Assembly: GCF_000419605.1 (NCBI RefSeq)
Contig: NZ_ATTI01000001.1
Location: forward strand, 2,204,501 to 2,268,500
Length of the DNA stretch: 64,000 nt
Source: Sphingomonas phyllosphaerae 5.2
GTDB lineage: Bacteria; Pseudomonadota; Alphaproteobacteria; Sphingomonadales; Sphingomonadaceae
Reading direction: 5' to 3'
Shown: positions 53,446 through 63,752 of the stretch, piece after piece
Position numbering within the stretch: the first letter of the stretch is position 1
Layout of the letters: each line of letters starts with the position of its first letter
The notes under the pieces: generated by a model
Seen by the model: only the letters and a program-made list of their open reading frames with translations
What the model was told of the DNA's origin: nothing
Database searches by the model: none
Translations under genes and position numbers: made by a program

Positions 53446-53482
53446 AAGCTGGCTGCAACAACGCTTTCAGGGAGTATCCATC

Positions 53483-53620
53483 ATGACCAACACCATCACC
53501 AGCAAGCTCACTGCCCTCGCCCTCACCGTCCTGGTCAGCGCCACCATGGTGCTCGGCGCGGTCGGGCCGGCGACGGCATTGGCCACCACCCCGGCCGTTT
53601 CCGCCCACGCTGCGGCGTAA
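53483..53620 (+). CDS. 45-residue exported or membrane small protein, first gene of the psp operon
   Basis: ATG 53483 follows GGGAG (53470-53474) by eight bases. The product has a polar start (MTNTITSKL), a hydrophobic stretch (TALALTVLVSATMVLGAVGP) and a short Ala/Thr tail (VSAHAAA). It is either a signal peptide with a tiny mature part or a single-span membrane peptide. It is the first frame behind the sigma-54 promoter and 86 bases before pspA. I recognise no family. Its place suggests a role as a membrane-stress peptide or a leader. Confidence 0.65.
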   Translation: MTNTITSKLTALALTVLVSATMVLGAVGPATALATTPAVSAHAAA

Positions 53621-53706
53621 GCGGCGGACGGGGTGCGGGAACAGACCCTCCCCGTACCCCGTACGATCCGCTAAGAAGGCGCGAATACCCAAGGAGTCCG
53701 TATCGA

Positions 53707-54369
53707 ATGGGCATTTTCTCCCGCACCCGCGACATCGTCGCCGCCAACATGGCCGAATTGCTCGACCGTGCGGACGATCCCGCCAAGATGGTCCGCATGA
53801 TTATCGCGGAAATGGAGGACACGCTGGTCGAGGTCCGCGCCTCCGCGGCCCGCACGATCGCCGACCAGAAGGAGATGCGACGGCACATCGCCAAGCTCGC
53901 CGAACTGGAAGCGAGCTGGACCGAGAAGGCCGAGCTGGCGCTCTCCAAGAACCGCGAAGATCTCGCAAAGGCCGCACTGGTCGAACGCCGCAAGGCCGCC
54001 GAGATGGGCGCACAGCTCAGCGAGGAGGTCGGCACGCTGGACGCCGCGCTGCGCGCCGCCGAGGACGACATCGCCAAGGTCCAGAGCAAGCTTCGCGAAG
54101 CGCGCGCCAAGCAGAACGCGATCGCCACCCGGCTGGAAAGCGCCAACACCAAGGCGCGACTGCGCGAGATGTGGAACGGCCCGCGCACGCACGAGGCGTT
54201 CAGCCGCTTCGAAACGCTGGAACGCCGCGCCGACGAGGCGGAGGGCCGCGCCGAGGCGATGGGCCTGACGTCCAAGTCGCTGGAAGACGAATTCAACGAG
54301 CTGCGATCGAATGACAAGGTCGACGCAGAGCTGGCGGCGCTCAAGGCGCGCCTGAACAAGGAGGGTTGA
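53707..54369 (+). CDS. pspA: Phage shock protein A
   Basis: The 220-residue protein is a long coiled coil of the PspA/IM30 family: MGIFSRTRDIVAANMAELLD, DDPAKMVRMIIAEMEDTLVE, QKEMRRHIAKLAELEASWTE, then WNGPRTHEAFSRFETLERRA. It binds stressed inner membrane and also inhibits PspF. A GGAG site stands upstream. pspB follows after one base. Confidence 0.96.
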   Translation: MGIFSRTRDIVAANMAELLDRADDPAKMVRMIIAEMEDTLVEVRASAARTIADQKEMRRHIAKLAELEASWTEKAELALSKNREDLAKAALVERRKAAEMGAQLSEEVGTLDAALRAAEDDIAKVQSKLREARAKQNAIATRLESANTKARLREMWNGPRTHEAFSRFETLERRADEAEGRAEAMGLTSKSLEDEFNELRSNDKVDAELAALKARLNKEG

Positions 54370-54370
54370 A

Positions 54371-54652
54371 ATGGACTTGACGGGCGTCATCGCCATACTG
54401 GCATTCATGATCGGCCTGCCGTGGCTGATCCTCCACTACGTCACCAAGTGGAAGACCGCCCCCAAGATGACCGGCGAGGACGAGCAGTTGCTCGATGAGA
54501 TGTACAATCTCGCACGCCGGCTCGAGGACCGCGTCACCACGGTCGAGCGGATCGTCGCCGCCGACAATCCGGATTTCCGCCCCGGCGTTGCCGATTACCG
54601 CTCGGCACCCGATTACCGCCTCGACCAACCTTCTTCGCAGCGGAGGAACTGA
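54371..54652 (+). CDS. pspB: Phage shock protein B
   Basis: The 93-residue protein has one N-terminal membrane span (IAILAFMIGLPWLILHYVTK) and a cytosolic helix (DEQLLDEMYNLARRLEDRVT, TVERIVAADNPDFR), as in PspB. The C-terminus is longer than in E. coli (74 residues). It senses envelope stress with PspC and titrates PspA. It overlaps pspC by one base (TGATG). Confidence 0.94.
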   Translation: MDLTGVIAILAFMIGLPWLILHYVTKWKTAPKMTGEDEQLLDEMYNLARRLEDRVTTVERIVAADNPDFRPGVADYRSAPDYRLDQPSSQRRN

Positions 54653-55032
54653 TGTCCGACAGCCGCACCAAATTCTACCTCGATCCGCAGAACGGCAAGT
54701 GGAAGGGCGTCTGCGCCGGGATCGCCGATTACGTGGGTATCGAGGTCCTGTGGGTTCGACTGGCCGTCGCCGGTCTGATGATCGTGGGCCAGCAATGGTG
54801 GATATTGCTCGCGTACTTCGTCATGGCGTGGATCGTCGAACCGAAGCCGAGCGCGCTCTACCACGATCGCGCCGACCAGAAGTTCTGGCAGGGCGTGCGC
54901 GCCAACCCGACGCGCTCCACCACCGAAGTCCGCGCCAAGTTCCGCGACCTGGACCGCCGCCTGGCCGACATCGAGTTGCACTACACCAGCCGCAACTCGT
55001 CGCTCGCCAAGGAAATCGACAGCCTGCGGTAA
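54652..55032 (+). CDS. pspC: Phage shock protein C
   Basis: The 126-residue protein has the PspC domain: FYLDPQNGKWKGVCAGIADY, VGIEVLWVRLAVAGLMIVGQ and WWILLAYFVMAWIVEPKP. A helical tail (EVRAKFRDLDRRLADIELHY) ends LAKEIDSLR. It works with PspB at the inner membrane. The end LAKEIDSLR is echoed in the two genes that follow, which hints at shared interactions. Confidence 0.94.
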   Translation: MSDSRTKFYLDPQNGKWKGVCAGIADYVGIEVLWVRLAVAGLMIVGQQWWILLAYFVMAWIVEPKPSALYHDRADQKFWQGVRANPTRSTTEVRAKFRDLDRRLADIELHYTSRNSSLAKEIDSLR

Positions 55033-55057
55033 CGCAGCCCCACGGAAGGGAAACGTC

Positions 55058-55342
55058 ATGCACATCAGTCCGCTTCTGATCCCGTTGTTCGCGCTGCTGA
55101 TCCCGATCACCGCGATCATCGCGACCACGATCATCCGGCCGTGGCTGGAGATCCAGCGCCGCCGCCTGGAGATCGATGCCGAGCGTACCGCAGAGAAGGC
55201 CGCGCAATATGTCGCGCAGACCGAGCGGCTGGAGGCGCGGGTGCGTGTGCTGGAACGGATCGCCACCGACAAGGGCGTGGCGCTCGCCGACGAGATCGAT
55301 GCGCTGCGGGACGACCGGATTGCCGATCGTCCGCTGAACTGA
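55058..55342 (+). CDS. PspB-like small membrane/coiled-coil protein
   Basis: The 94-residue protein has an N-terminal span (LLIPLFALLIPITAIIATTI), a charged helix (WLEIQRRRLEIDAERTAEKA) and LEARVRVLERIATDKGVALA, then DEIDALRDDR. The TM plus LxxRxxxLERI layout is close to PspB, and the end resembles the PspC tail. GGAAGGG precedes ATG 55058. It lies 25 bases after pspC in the same direction. It is probably a Psp sensor or partner; no named family is recalled. Confidence 0.75.
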   Translation: MHISPLLIPLFALLIPITAIIATTIIRPWLEIQRRRLEIDAERTAEKAAQYVAQTERLEARVRVLERIATDKGVALADEIDALRDDRIADRPLN

Positions 55343-55381
55343 ACCGAACCGAACCGAACGAAAATTGGGGAGTAGAACGAC

Positions 55382-55630
55382 GTGCCGTGGTCAGTAGCGA
55401 TAATGGTGGTCCTGATCGTGATGATCGTCACGATCGGCAAGGTTAAGAAGGAAAAGTGGCGCGCGATGGCGGAGCAGCCGCAGGAGCCGACACTCTCCGA
55501 TCCGCGCCGCCCCAACAATGATGAGATGCGGCAGTTGAAGGAGCGCATCGCCGTTCTGGAACGCGTCATCACCGACACCCACGGCCGCGCCGATCTGGAA
55601 CGCCAGATCGAACAGCTGCGCGACCGCTGA
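55382..55630 (+). CDS. Second PspB-like small membrane protein
   Basis: The 82-residue protein starts at GTG 55382 after GGGGAG. An N-terminal span (WSVAIMVVLIVMIVTIGKVK) is followed by a Pro-rich linker and LKERIAVLERVITDTHGRAD, LERQIEQLRDR. The helix matches PspB and the previous protein. A GAACC tandem repeat (55341-55359) lies in front of it. It is likely part of the psp operon with an unknown function. Confidence 0.72.
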   Translation: MPWSVAIMVVLIVMIVTIGKVKKEKWRAMAEQPQEPTLSDPRRPNNDEMRQLKERIAVLERVITDTHGRADLERQIEQLRDR

Positions 55631-55658
55631 TCCCACGCCAGCACAGGAGAAGGCAGCC

Positions 55659-55892
55659 ATGTCCGATCCCCAGATCTACATCACCATCGCGATTGCGACG
55701 CTCGCCGGGCTGGCGATGCTGGTCCACGCCGCGCTCAACGGCTGGCGCGGTTGGCTGCAGCTCAAGAGCCAGGAACTGCGGCTCGCGAACGAACCACCCG
55801 CAACGCCCGGCGCCGGCGCGCGGATCGAGATCGCCGACCTGAAGGAGCGGATCCGCAAGCTGGAAGCGATCGCGGCCGGCGTCGATCTCTGA
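55659..55892 (+). CDS. Third PspB-like small membrane protein
   Basis: The 77-residue protein has one span (IYITIAIATLAGLAMLVHAA), a linker LQLKSQELRLANEPPATPGA and a short helix IEIADLKERIRKLEAIAAGV. AGGAGAAGG precedes ATG 55659. It ends the run of small psp-linked proteins, 41 bases before sufE. It shares the LKERIxxLExI element with its neighbours but lacks the EIDxLR end. Confidence 0.72.
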   Translation: MSDPQIYITIAIATLAGLAMLVHAALNGWRGWLQLKSQELRLANEPPATPGAGARIEIADLKERIRKLEAIAAGVDL

Positions 55893-55932
55893 GCGGTTGC
55901 AGCGACCGCGCCGGAACGGTAGCCCTGCGAGC

Positions 55933-56352
55933 ATGACCGAACCCGTTGCCACGCTCGAAGACGTCCGCGAGGAATATGGCTTCCTCGAAGGCGACGACCG
56001 CTACCGCCTCCTGGTCGAACTCGGGCGCGCACTGGAACCGATGCCGGAAGCGCTGAAGACCGAGGCGACGCTGGTGCGCGGCTGCTCCGCCTCGGTCTGG
56101 GTCTATCCCGCGGTGCGCGACGACGGGCGACTGCACTTCCTCGCCGACAGCAACGCCCACATCACCAAAGGCATCATCGCGCTGGTGCTGCTGACCGTGC
56201 AGGACCGCACGCCAGCGGAGATCCTGTCGACCGACATTCCGGACTCGCTAGCGCCGTTCGACCTCAAGACACAGCTCAGTTCCAACCGCACGCAGGGCAT
56301 CCCGAACATGATCGCCCTGATCCGCGAAACCGCCGCCCGCTACGCGGCGTAG
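55933..56352 (+). CDS. sufE: SufE-family sulfur acceptor
   Basis: The 139-residue protein has the SufE fold markers EYGFLEGDDRYRLLVELGRA, the active cysteine in LVRGCSASVWVYPAV, SNAHITKGIIALVLLTVQDR and FDLKTQLSSNRTQGIPNMIA. It takes persulfide from SufS and passes it to the Fe-S scaffold. It may share the psp transcript, which would link Fe-S repair to envelope stress, or have its own promoter. sufS is not in this window. Confidence 0.9.
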   Translation: MTEPVATLEDVREEYGFLEGDDRYRLLVELGRALEPMPEALKTEATLVRGCSASVWVYPAVRDDGRLHFLADSNAHITKGIIALVLLTVQDRTPAEILSTDIPDSLAPFDLKTQLSSNRTQGIPNMIALIRETAARYAA

Positions 56353-56579
56353 CAGTTCCCGTCCTTGTGACCCGGCAAAGGCCGGGGGAAGCAATCCAGG
56401 GCGTCCTGATGCGACCGTGGATCGCGTCGCTGCACTCGCAATGATGACTTGGATCGACCTCAAGCTTCGCTGTCACGACGCGATGCATTCAGCCGACCGA
56501 TTCCCCGGCAGAGCCACGGCGCGATCGGAAGAGCCGGCGTGGCAGCGCGCCGTGCGTACGCGCGCACGTCAGCCACGCC
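56353..56579. repeat. Intergenic REP-like stretch between convergent genes
   Basis: The interval holds GACCCGGCAAAGGCCGGG near 56370, which folds as a short hairpin, and GCACTCGCAATGATGAC near 56433, a phrase typical of alphaproteobacterial intergenic repeats. It may terminate sufE and the kinase gene. No gene is seen. Only one copy lies in this window, so its repeat nature is from general knowledge. Confidence 0.4.
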
Positions 56580-57956
56580 TTACCCCGCCATCGGCAACCG
56601 CAACCGCACCAGCGACCCGCCGAGGTCCTCGCTCTCCTCCAGCGTCACCGTCCCGTCGTAGATCTCCGCCACGTCGCGCACGATCGCCAGCCCCAGCCCG
56701 GTTCCCGGCTTGCCCGTATCCAGCCGCACCCCGCGATCGAAGATCCGGATGCGGTCCGCGTCCGGAATGCCCATCCCGTCGTCCTCGACTAGGATCTCGA
56801 CGAACCCGGCTTGCGCACCCACCGTCACGAAGACGCTCCCGCCACCGTATTTCGCGGCATTCTCGACCAGATTGCCCATGATCTCGTCCAGGTCCTGCCG
56901 CTCGATATGTGCCACCAGATCCTTCGGCCCGGTCATGTCGATGCGGACGTGCGGGTAGAGGCGCTGCACCGCGCGCTCCACGGACTCGACGCTCGGCCAC
57001 ACCTGCGCACGGCTGTGCGCGGAACCGCGCCGCCCGACCGCGCGCGCGCGCGCCAGATGGTGGTCTACCTGCCGCCGCATCGTCCGCGCCTCGCGGATCA
57101 CGGTCTCGGCGAGATCGTCCGACTGCGCGGTGGCGGCGTTCATGATCACCGTCAACGGCGTCTTCAGCGCGTGCGCCAGATTGCCGGCGTGGCGCCGCGC
57201 TTCCTCCGCCTGCGTCTCGTTGTGCGCGACCAGCGCGTTCAGCTCCTCGACCATCGGCAGCAATTCCAGCGGCATCGCCCCGCTGATCCGGTTCGATCGC
57301 CCCGCGCGCATCTTCGCGATCTCCAGCCGCAACCGCCGCAGCGGCAGCAGCCCGTAGAAGGTCTGCAACGCGGCGAGGATCACCAGCCCCAGCCCCAGCA
57401 GCACGAAGCTGCGCACCAGCGTGCGTCGCAGGATCGCGATCTGCGCGTCGAGCGCGTCGCGTCGCGAGGCGACCTGGAAGCGCCACCGCACCTTCGATCC
57501 CGGCAGCGTCACGTCGCGCTCGACGATCCGCAACTTCTCGTCGGCGAATTGCCCGCTGTCGTAGCGGTGCACGGTGCGGTCGTTATGCGGTCGTCCGTAG
57601 GCGAGTTCGCGATCCCATAACGATCGCGACGGAAACGTCTCGCGGCCGGGCGCCGAAACCTGCCAGTACAATCCCGAATAGGGCTCGAGGAAATTCTGGT
57701 CGGCGGGTTCGCGGTTGAAGCGCACCTCGCCGACCGGATCGATCTCCGCGGAGACCAGCAACGACTTCAGCACATATTCCAGCTGCTCGTCGGCGTTGCT
57801 GGTCACCGCGTTCACCAGCACGCGGTCCAGCGCGTAGCCGCCACCCAGCAACAGCGCGGAGATCCACGCCGCCGCGATCAGGATCATCCGCCGCGAGATC
57901 GACCCGCGCGGCTGCGGCTGGCTGGCGACCGCGTCGGTCACGCCCCTGGACGCCAC
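56580..57956 (-). CDS. Sensor histidine kinase (PhoQ/QseC-like)
   Basis: The 458-residue kinase has a membrane span at about 24-45 (ILIAAAWISALLLGGGYALD), a periplasmic sensor part and a second span near 185. The HisKA box is HAGNLAHALKTPLTVI. The ATPase has the N box NLVENAAKYGGGSVFVTV, G1 VEDDGMGIPDAD and G2 TGKPGTGLGLAIVRDVAEIY. It phosphorylates the OmpR-type regulator encoded just upstream (57961), four bases away. The PepSY gene in front suggests control of an envelope or metal-stress response. Confidence 0.9.
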   Translation of the reverse strand: MASRGVTDAVASQPQPRGSISRRMILIAAAWISALLLGGGYALDRVLVNAVTSNADEQLEYVLKSLLVSAEIDPVGEVRFNREPADQNFLEPYSGLYWQVSAPGRETFPSRSLWDRELAYGRPHNDRTVHRYDSGQFADEKLRIVERDVTLPGSKVRWRFQVASRRDALDAQIAILRRTLVRSFVLLGLGLVILAALQTFYGLLPLRRLRLEIAKMRAGRSNRISGAMPLELLPMVEELNALVAHNETQAEEARRHAGNLAHALKTPLTVIMNAATAQSDDLAETVIREARTMRRQVDHHLARARAVGRRGSAHSRAQVWPSVESVERAVQRLYPHVRIDMTGPKDLVAHIERQDLDEIMGNLVENAAKYGGGSVFVTVGAQAGFVEILVEDDGMGIPDADRIRIFDRGVRLDTGKPGTGLGLAIVRDVAEIYDGTVTLEESEDLGGSLVRLRLPMAG

Positions 57957-57960
57957 CGGA

Positions 57961-58626
57961 TCAGGCGTCCGGATCTTCCAGACTATAGCCGAGCCCGCGG
58001 ATCGTGGTGATCACGTCCTGGCCCAGCTTCTTGCGGATCCGCGTCACGAACACCTCGATCGTGTTGGAGTCGCGATCGAAATCCTGGTCGTAGATATGCT
58101 CGATCAATTCGGTGCGGCTCACCACCTTGCCCTTGTGGTGCAGCAGGTAGCTGAGCAGCTTGTATTCCTGCGCGGTCAGCTTCACCGGCTCGCCCGCCCG
58201 CGTCACCTTCCCCGAACGCGTGTCGAGCCGCACGTCGCCCGCGATCAGCTCGGACGAGGCATTGCCGGACGCGCGGCGGATCAGCGCACGCAGCCGGGCG
58301 ATCAGCTCCTCGGTCTGAAACGGCTTGGCGACATAATCGTCCGCGCCCGCGTCAAGCCCGGCGACCTTGTCGGACCAGCTGTCGCGTGCGGTCAGCACCA
58401 GCACCGGGGTCACCTTGCCCTCCTTGCGCCAGCGGTCGAGCACGGTCAGCCCGTCGATCTCCGGCAGGCCGAGGTCGAGCACGATCGCATCGTAATTCTC
58501 GGTCGATCCCAGGAAATGCCCCTCCTCCCCGTCGGTCGCGAGGTCGATGGCATAGCCGGCACCCTCCAGCGTGGATTTCAGCTGCTGCCCCAGGTTGGGC
58601 TCGTCCTCGACGATCAGTACGCGCAT
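57961..58626 (-). CDS. OmpR/PhoB-family response regulator
   Basis: The 221-residue protein has a receiver domain with EDE (7-9), the phosphoacceptor Asp in DAIVLDLGLPEIDG, VLTARDSWSDKVAG and the lysine in DYVAKPFQTEEL. The winged-helix DNA-binding domain has LTAQEYKLLSYLLHHKGKVV and SNTIEVFVTRIRKKLGQDVI. It is co-transcribed with the kinase at 56580 and follows a PepSY protein gene. Confidence 0.94.
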   Translation of the reverse strand: MRVLIVEDEPNLGQQLKSTLEGAGYAIDLATDGEEGHFLGSTENYDAIVLDLGLPEIDGLTVLDRWRKEGKVTPVLVLTARDSWSDKVAGLDAGADDYVAKPFQTEELIARLRALIRRASGNASSELIAGDVRLDTRSGKVTRAGEPVKLTAQEYKLLSYLLHHKGKVVSRTELIEHIYDQDFDRDSNTIEVFVTRIRKKLGQDVITTIRGLGYSLEDPDA

Positions 58627-58729
58627 CGGTGGTAGAGCTCCCTCATGAAAACGAAACGACCGGCAGTCGCGCTAGCACGAAAGCCGGCCGCTATGGAATT
58701 GCGGCTGTCGCAGTCCTGAACGGTCGCGG

Positions 58730-59041
58730 TCAGCGCCCGGTACGCCCCAGCACCTGCCCGGTACGCCCGTCGACGTCGACCCAGATCACCGCGCCGTCGC
58801 GCAGGAACTTCAGCGTGTAGATGCCGCTCGGCATTTCCAGGTCGAAGCCGATATATTGCGCGTCCCGCATCGTCGGCACCACGCGCCGCTCGATTTCGGG
58901 CAGCGGCAGCAGCCGTCCCTGCCGCCGCGCCTGCAACGCCACCGCGCCGTCGCGCGCCTGATCGGGCGCCGGCTGCGTCATCGCCGGTGCGGCCAGGCCG
59001 GACAGGAGGAGGATCGGAAGCATTCTCACCAGTGCTGGCAT
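58730..59041 (-). CDS. PepSY-domain exported protein
   Basis: The 103-residue protein has a signal peptide (LVRMLPILLLSGLAAPAMTQ) and one PepSY unit (YIGFDLEMPSGIYTLKFLRD, GAVIWVDVDGRTGQVLGRTG). Such small periplasmic proteins often precede a response regulator and kinase and are thought to modulate the sensor or a protease. Here it is the first gene of that order on the minus strand, 103 bases ahead. ATG 59041 fits the signal peptide; ATG 59023 is an alternative. Confidence 0.78.
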   Translation of the reverse strand: MPALVRMLPILLLSGLAAPAMTQPAPDQARDGAVALQARRQGRLLPLPEIERRVVPTMRDAQYIGFDLEMPSGIYTLKFLRDGAVIWVDVDGRTGQVLGRTGR

Positions 59042-59212
59042 AGCGGGATCGGATTGAACAGCCTGTGAATGGCTTGGCTGCGTAACGTCTTGATGACGCA
59101 ACCTGCCCGCGTAGCGCGGGTTCCCTCGCGCCTGCGTCCGATCGCGGCAAAAGCGGGCGGTGATCGACGGCGATCCTTGCTGCGATCGAGTGCAGGCCCT
59201 AGGTCGCACCGC

Positions 59213-60997
<1,785 letters not shown>

Positions 60998-61064
60998 TCT
61001 CGATCAGATTGCTAACGTCGCCTTTACCTTGTGCCGTCTACCGCGTCTGTAAGGAGAACAGACC

Positions 61065-62516
61065 GTGAGCGGATCGGACATCATCGACTTCGAACAACGC
61101 CTTGCAGCGTTCGGTTACGACGAACGCAGTTACGCCGCCTTCCCGGCCGTCAAGCGCGCGATCGAACGACATGCACCGACCGCGCTGGTCGCACTCTACC
61201 GCTACATCGCCGCCGCGCCGCGCCTTGCCGGCATGTTCCAGTCGCAAGCGCGGATGGACCACGCCCGCGACAAGCAGCTCCAGCACTGGCGCAAGCTGTT
61301 CTCCGGCCCGATCGACCGCAGCTATGCCGCCGCCGCTTCGCACATCGGACAGCTCCACGCCCGCATCGGGCTCGCACCCACCTGGTACATCAGCGGCTAT
61401 GCGCGGATGCTGGAGCATGTGCTGCCCAGGCTCATGCTCGGCCACCTGCTCTGGCCGTTCGGCGCCCGCGGTCGTGCCCGCGCCGCGACCGCGCTGGTCA
61501 AGGCATCGCTGATCGACATGGATATCGCGCTCGCCGCCTATTTCGAGTCCGAGCAGGCGGGCCGCCGCGCGGTGATCGAACGCTGCGGCCAGGTGTTCGA
61601 GCGGATGGCCGGGGGTGACCTTACCGCGACGCTCGACGGGTTGCCGGGCGAGTATCAGGCGCTCGCCGACAGTTTCGAATCGATGCGCTCGCAGATGGCG
61701 ACGACGCTGGGCGTGGTGACGCGCTCCAGCACGCAGATCCGCAGCGGTTCGGGCGACATCCGCCAGGCGTCCGACGATCTGTCGCAGCGCACCGAGCAGC
61801 AGGCGGCCAGCCTCGAGGAAACCGCCGCGGCGATGGACGAGATCGTCACCACCGTGCGCCAGACCGCCGAGGGTGCGTCGCAGGCCAACCGCATCGTCGG
61901 CGAGGCGCGCAACGAGGCCGAGGAATCGGGCCAGATCGTCCGCCGCGCCGTCGATGCGATGGGCGGCATCGAGCGCGCTTCTGCCGAGATCAGCGAGATC
62001 ATCACCGTCATCGACGGTATCTCGTTCCAGACCAACCTGCTCGCGCTCAATGCCGGGGTCGAGGCGGCGCGCGCCGGTGAGGCCGGCAGGGGCTTCGCCG
62101 TCGTCGCCTCCGAGGTGCGCGCGCTGGCGCAACGCTCGGCAGACGCCGCCAAGGACGTGAAGACCCGCATTCTCGCCTCCTCCGATCAGGTCGGCATCGG
62201 GGTCGAACTGGTCAACGAAGCCGGCAAGGCGCTGGAGCGGATTATCGTCCGCATCGGCGAGATCAGCGAACTGGTCTCGCGCATCGCCACCTCCGCCGGT
62301 CAGCAGTCGGTCGGGCTGCAACAGGTCAACACCGCGGTATCGGAGATGGATGCCGTGACGCAGCGCAACGCCGCGATGGTCGAACAGGCCACCGCCGCCG
62401 CCCGCACCCTCGCTGCCGAGGCCGAGACGCTGTCTCGCGAGGTAGCCCGCTTCCGGCTCGATACCGCGCCCGGCAACGCCGTCCACCGCCTGCAGGCGCG
62501 GCTGGTCACGGGCTGA
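61065..62516 (+). CDS. Globin-coupled methyl-accepting chemotaxis protein
   Basis: The 483-residue protein has an N-terminal protoglobin domain at about 5-160 with the proximal histidine in HIGQLHARIGLAPTWYISGY. A HAMP-like segment and the MCP signalling domain follow: QRTEQQAASLEETAAAMDEI, GISFQTNLLALNAGVEAARA, GEAGRGFAVVASEVRALAQR. It is soluble and would sense oxygen or another gas through haem, as HemAT does. GTG 61065 follows AAGGAG. No other chemotaxis gene is nearby. Its end overlaps the hydrolase gene by 11 bases. Confidence 0.92.
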   Translation: MSGSDIIDFEQRLAAFGYDERSYAAFPAVKRAIERHAPTALVALYRYIAAAPRLAGMFQSQARMDHARDKQLQHWRKLFSGPIDRSYAAAASHIGQLHARIGLAPTWYISGYARMLEHVLPRLMLGHLLWPFGARGRARAATALVKASLIDMDIALAAYFESEQAGRRAVIERCGQVFERMAGGDLTATLDGLPGEYQALADSFESMRSQMATTLGVVTRSSTQIRSGSGDIRQASDDLSQRTEQQAASLEETAAAMDEIVTTVRQTAEGASQANRIVGEARNEAEESGQIVRRAVDAMGGIERASAEISEIITVIDGISFQTNLLALNAGVEAARAGEAGRGFAVVASEVRALAQRSADAAKDVKTRILASSDQVGIGVELVNEAGKALERIIVRIGEISELVSRIATSAGQQSVGLQQVNTAVSEMDAVTQRNAAMVEQATAAARTLAAEAETLSREVARFRLDTAPGNAVHRLQARLVTG

Positions 62517-63459
62517 CGGCGCCGACCGCGCGCGCTTGCCGCTCCGATGCCGCCGCGCCGCGCAGGATCAGGGCGACCGTCCCGGCCCCTTCCGGTTCGG
62601 TCGGATTGATGATGCGGAAATGCGACGGGCGCTTCGTGCGATACACGTCCACCGGATCGCCGGCGCGGCGAGCGCGTGCGACATAGCCTTGCATCAGGTC
62701 CGCAAAGGCCCCTTGGGCGATATATTGCGGCACGCCTAGTGGCAGATGATCCTGCGCGGAGGCGTCGCGATATCGCTGCGGCACGCGTGCCGGCGTCCCG
62801 CCCATCAACGGCACGATCACCGACTTGTCGCAGATCTCCTTATCCTTGCCGATGAACTCGGCCAGACTGCCGGGTCCGTCGATCGCCACCACCGCGGCGG
62901 GCCTTACCGGATCGGGTGCATAGATATCGCTGCTGGACGACAGCGACGGCCGGATCGCGCTCCACGTCGCGAGCAGCGCGCCCGCCGAATGGCCGACCAC
63001 GATCACGCGCTTCAGGTCGATCGGATACCGGCGTGCCAGCGGGCGAAGCGAGTCGATTGCGGCGCCGGCATCGCGGAAGGTACCCGGCCAGCCGCCGCCT
63101 GCTTGTCCCAGCTGGCGATAGTCGACGTTCAACGTCGCAAGCCCCCGACGGGTCAAGGCGTCTGCCAGCGGCGCGATGCTGCGCGCGGTGCCGCCGATCG
63201 ACGCGTCCCAGCATCCACCGTGGATGACGACGGCGACCGGGAACGGACCGGCTCCGGCGGGCAACCTCAACTCCTCTACCTGTTGCGCGGCAGGGCCATA
63301 ATGCAAACTTGCGGCAGGCTTGCTGACGGGCAGCCGTTCAAGTGCCGGCGGACCATGCCAATAGACCATCCAGAGCATGTAAGCGATCGGCACCAACCAC
63401 CATATCGCCGCCAGCGCCACTATCGCGCCCCCGCCGATAAGCCACCGCCTCTTGATCAT
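62506..63459 (-). CDS. Membrane-anchored alpha/beta hydrolase
   Basis: The 317-residue protein starts at ATG 63459 with an N-terminal anchor (WLIGGGAIVALAAIWWLVPI). The hydrolase core has the oxyanion motif VVIHGGCWD, the nucleophile elbow VVGHSAGALLATW and a late acid/histidine pair (VDVYRTKRPSHFRIINPTEP). This fits BD-FAE/carboxylesterase proteins. It probably hydrolyses a small ester in the periplasm or at the membrane. It converges on the chemoreceptor and overlaps its end. Confidence 0.8.
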   Translation of the reverse strand: MIKRRWLIGGGAIVALAAIWWLVPIAYMLWMVYWHGPPALERLPVSKPAASLHYGPAAQQVEELRLPAGAGPFPVAVVIHGGCWDASIGGTARSIAPLADALTRRGLATLNVDYRQLGQAGGGWPGTFRDAGAAIDSLRPLARRYPIDLKRVIVVGHSAGALLATWSAIRPSLSSSSDIYAPDPVRPAAVVAIDGPGSLAEFIGKDKEICDKSVIVPLMGGTPARVPQRYRDASAQDHLPLGVPQYIAQGAFADLMQGYVARARRAGDPVDVYRTKRPSHFRIINPTEPEGAGTVALILRGAAASERQARAVGAVSP

Positions 63460-63752
63460 GCCCCTTCCCCCCTTCGAAGAAGTGTAACGCTGACGAGAAG
63501 CAGAGTCGAGGCATCGGGCCGAGGCCCCACTGCATCGAAACACAACAGGAATTCTTGTTATCGAATTGGAAAAATACTCCGTCCGACGTCACACGATCGC
63601 TGCTGATGTTGTCACGCCGGTGGCGCCGCGGCATTCATCGGGGTGATTACCTGCCGATCGCCAGACCGATCTTGCGATGACGACCCCGTCACAACATCGA
63701 CGGCCTTGATCGAGGGTAGCATCGACCGCGAGGGATGCGGACGATCGCCGCT

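Noticed and set aside
63460..63752. Gene between the hydrolase and the DUF815 gene
   Set aside because: No frame with a ribosome site or motif. The AT-rich part (63550-63590) is more likely the hydrolase promoter.
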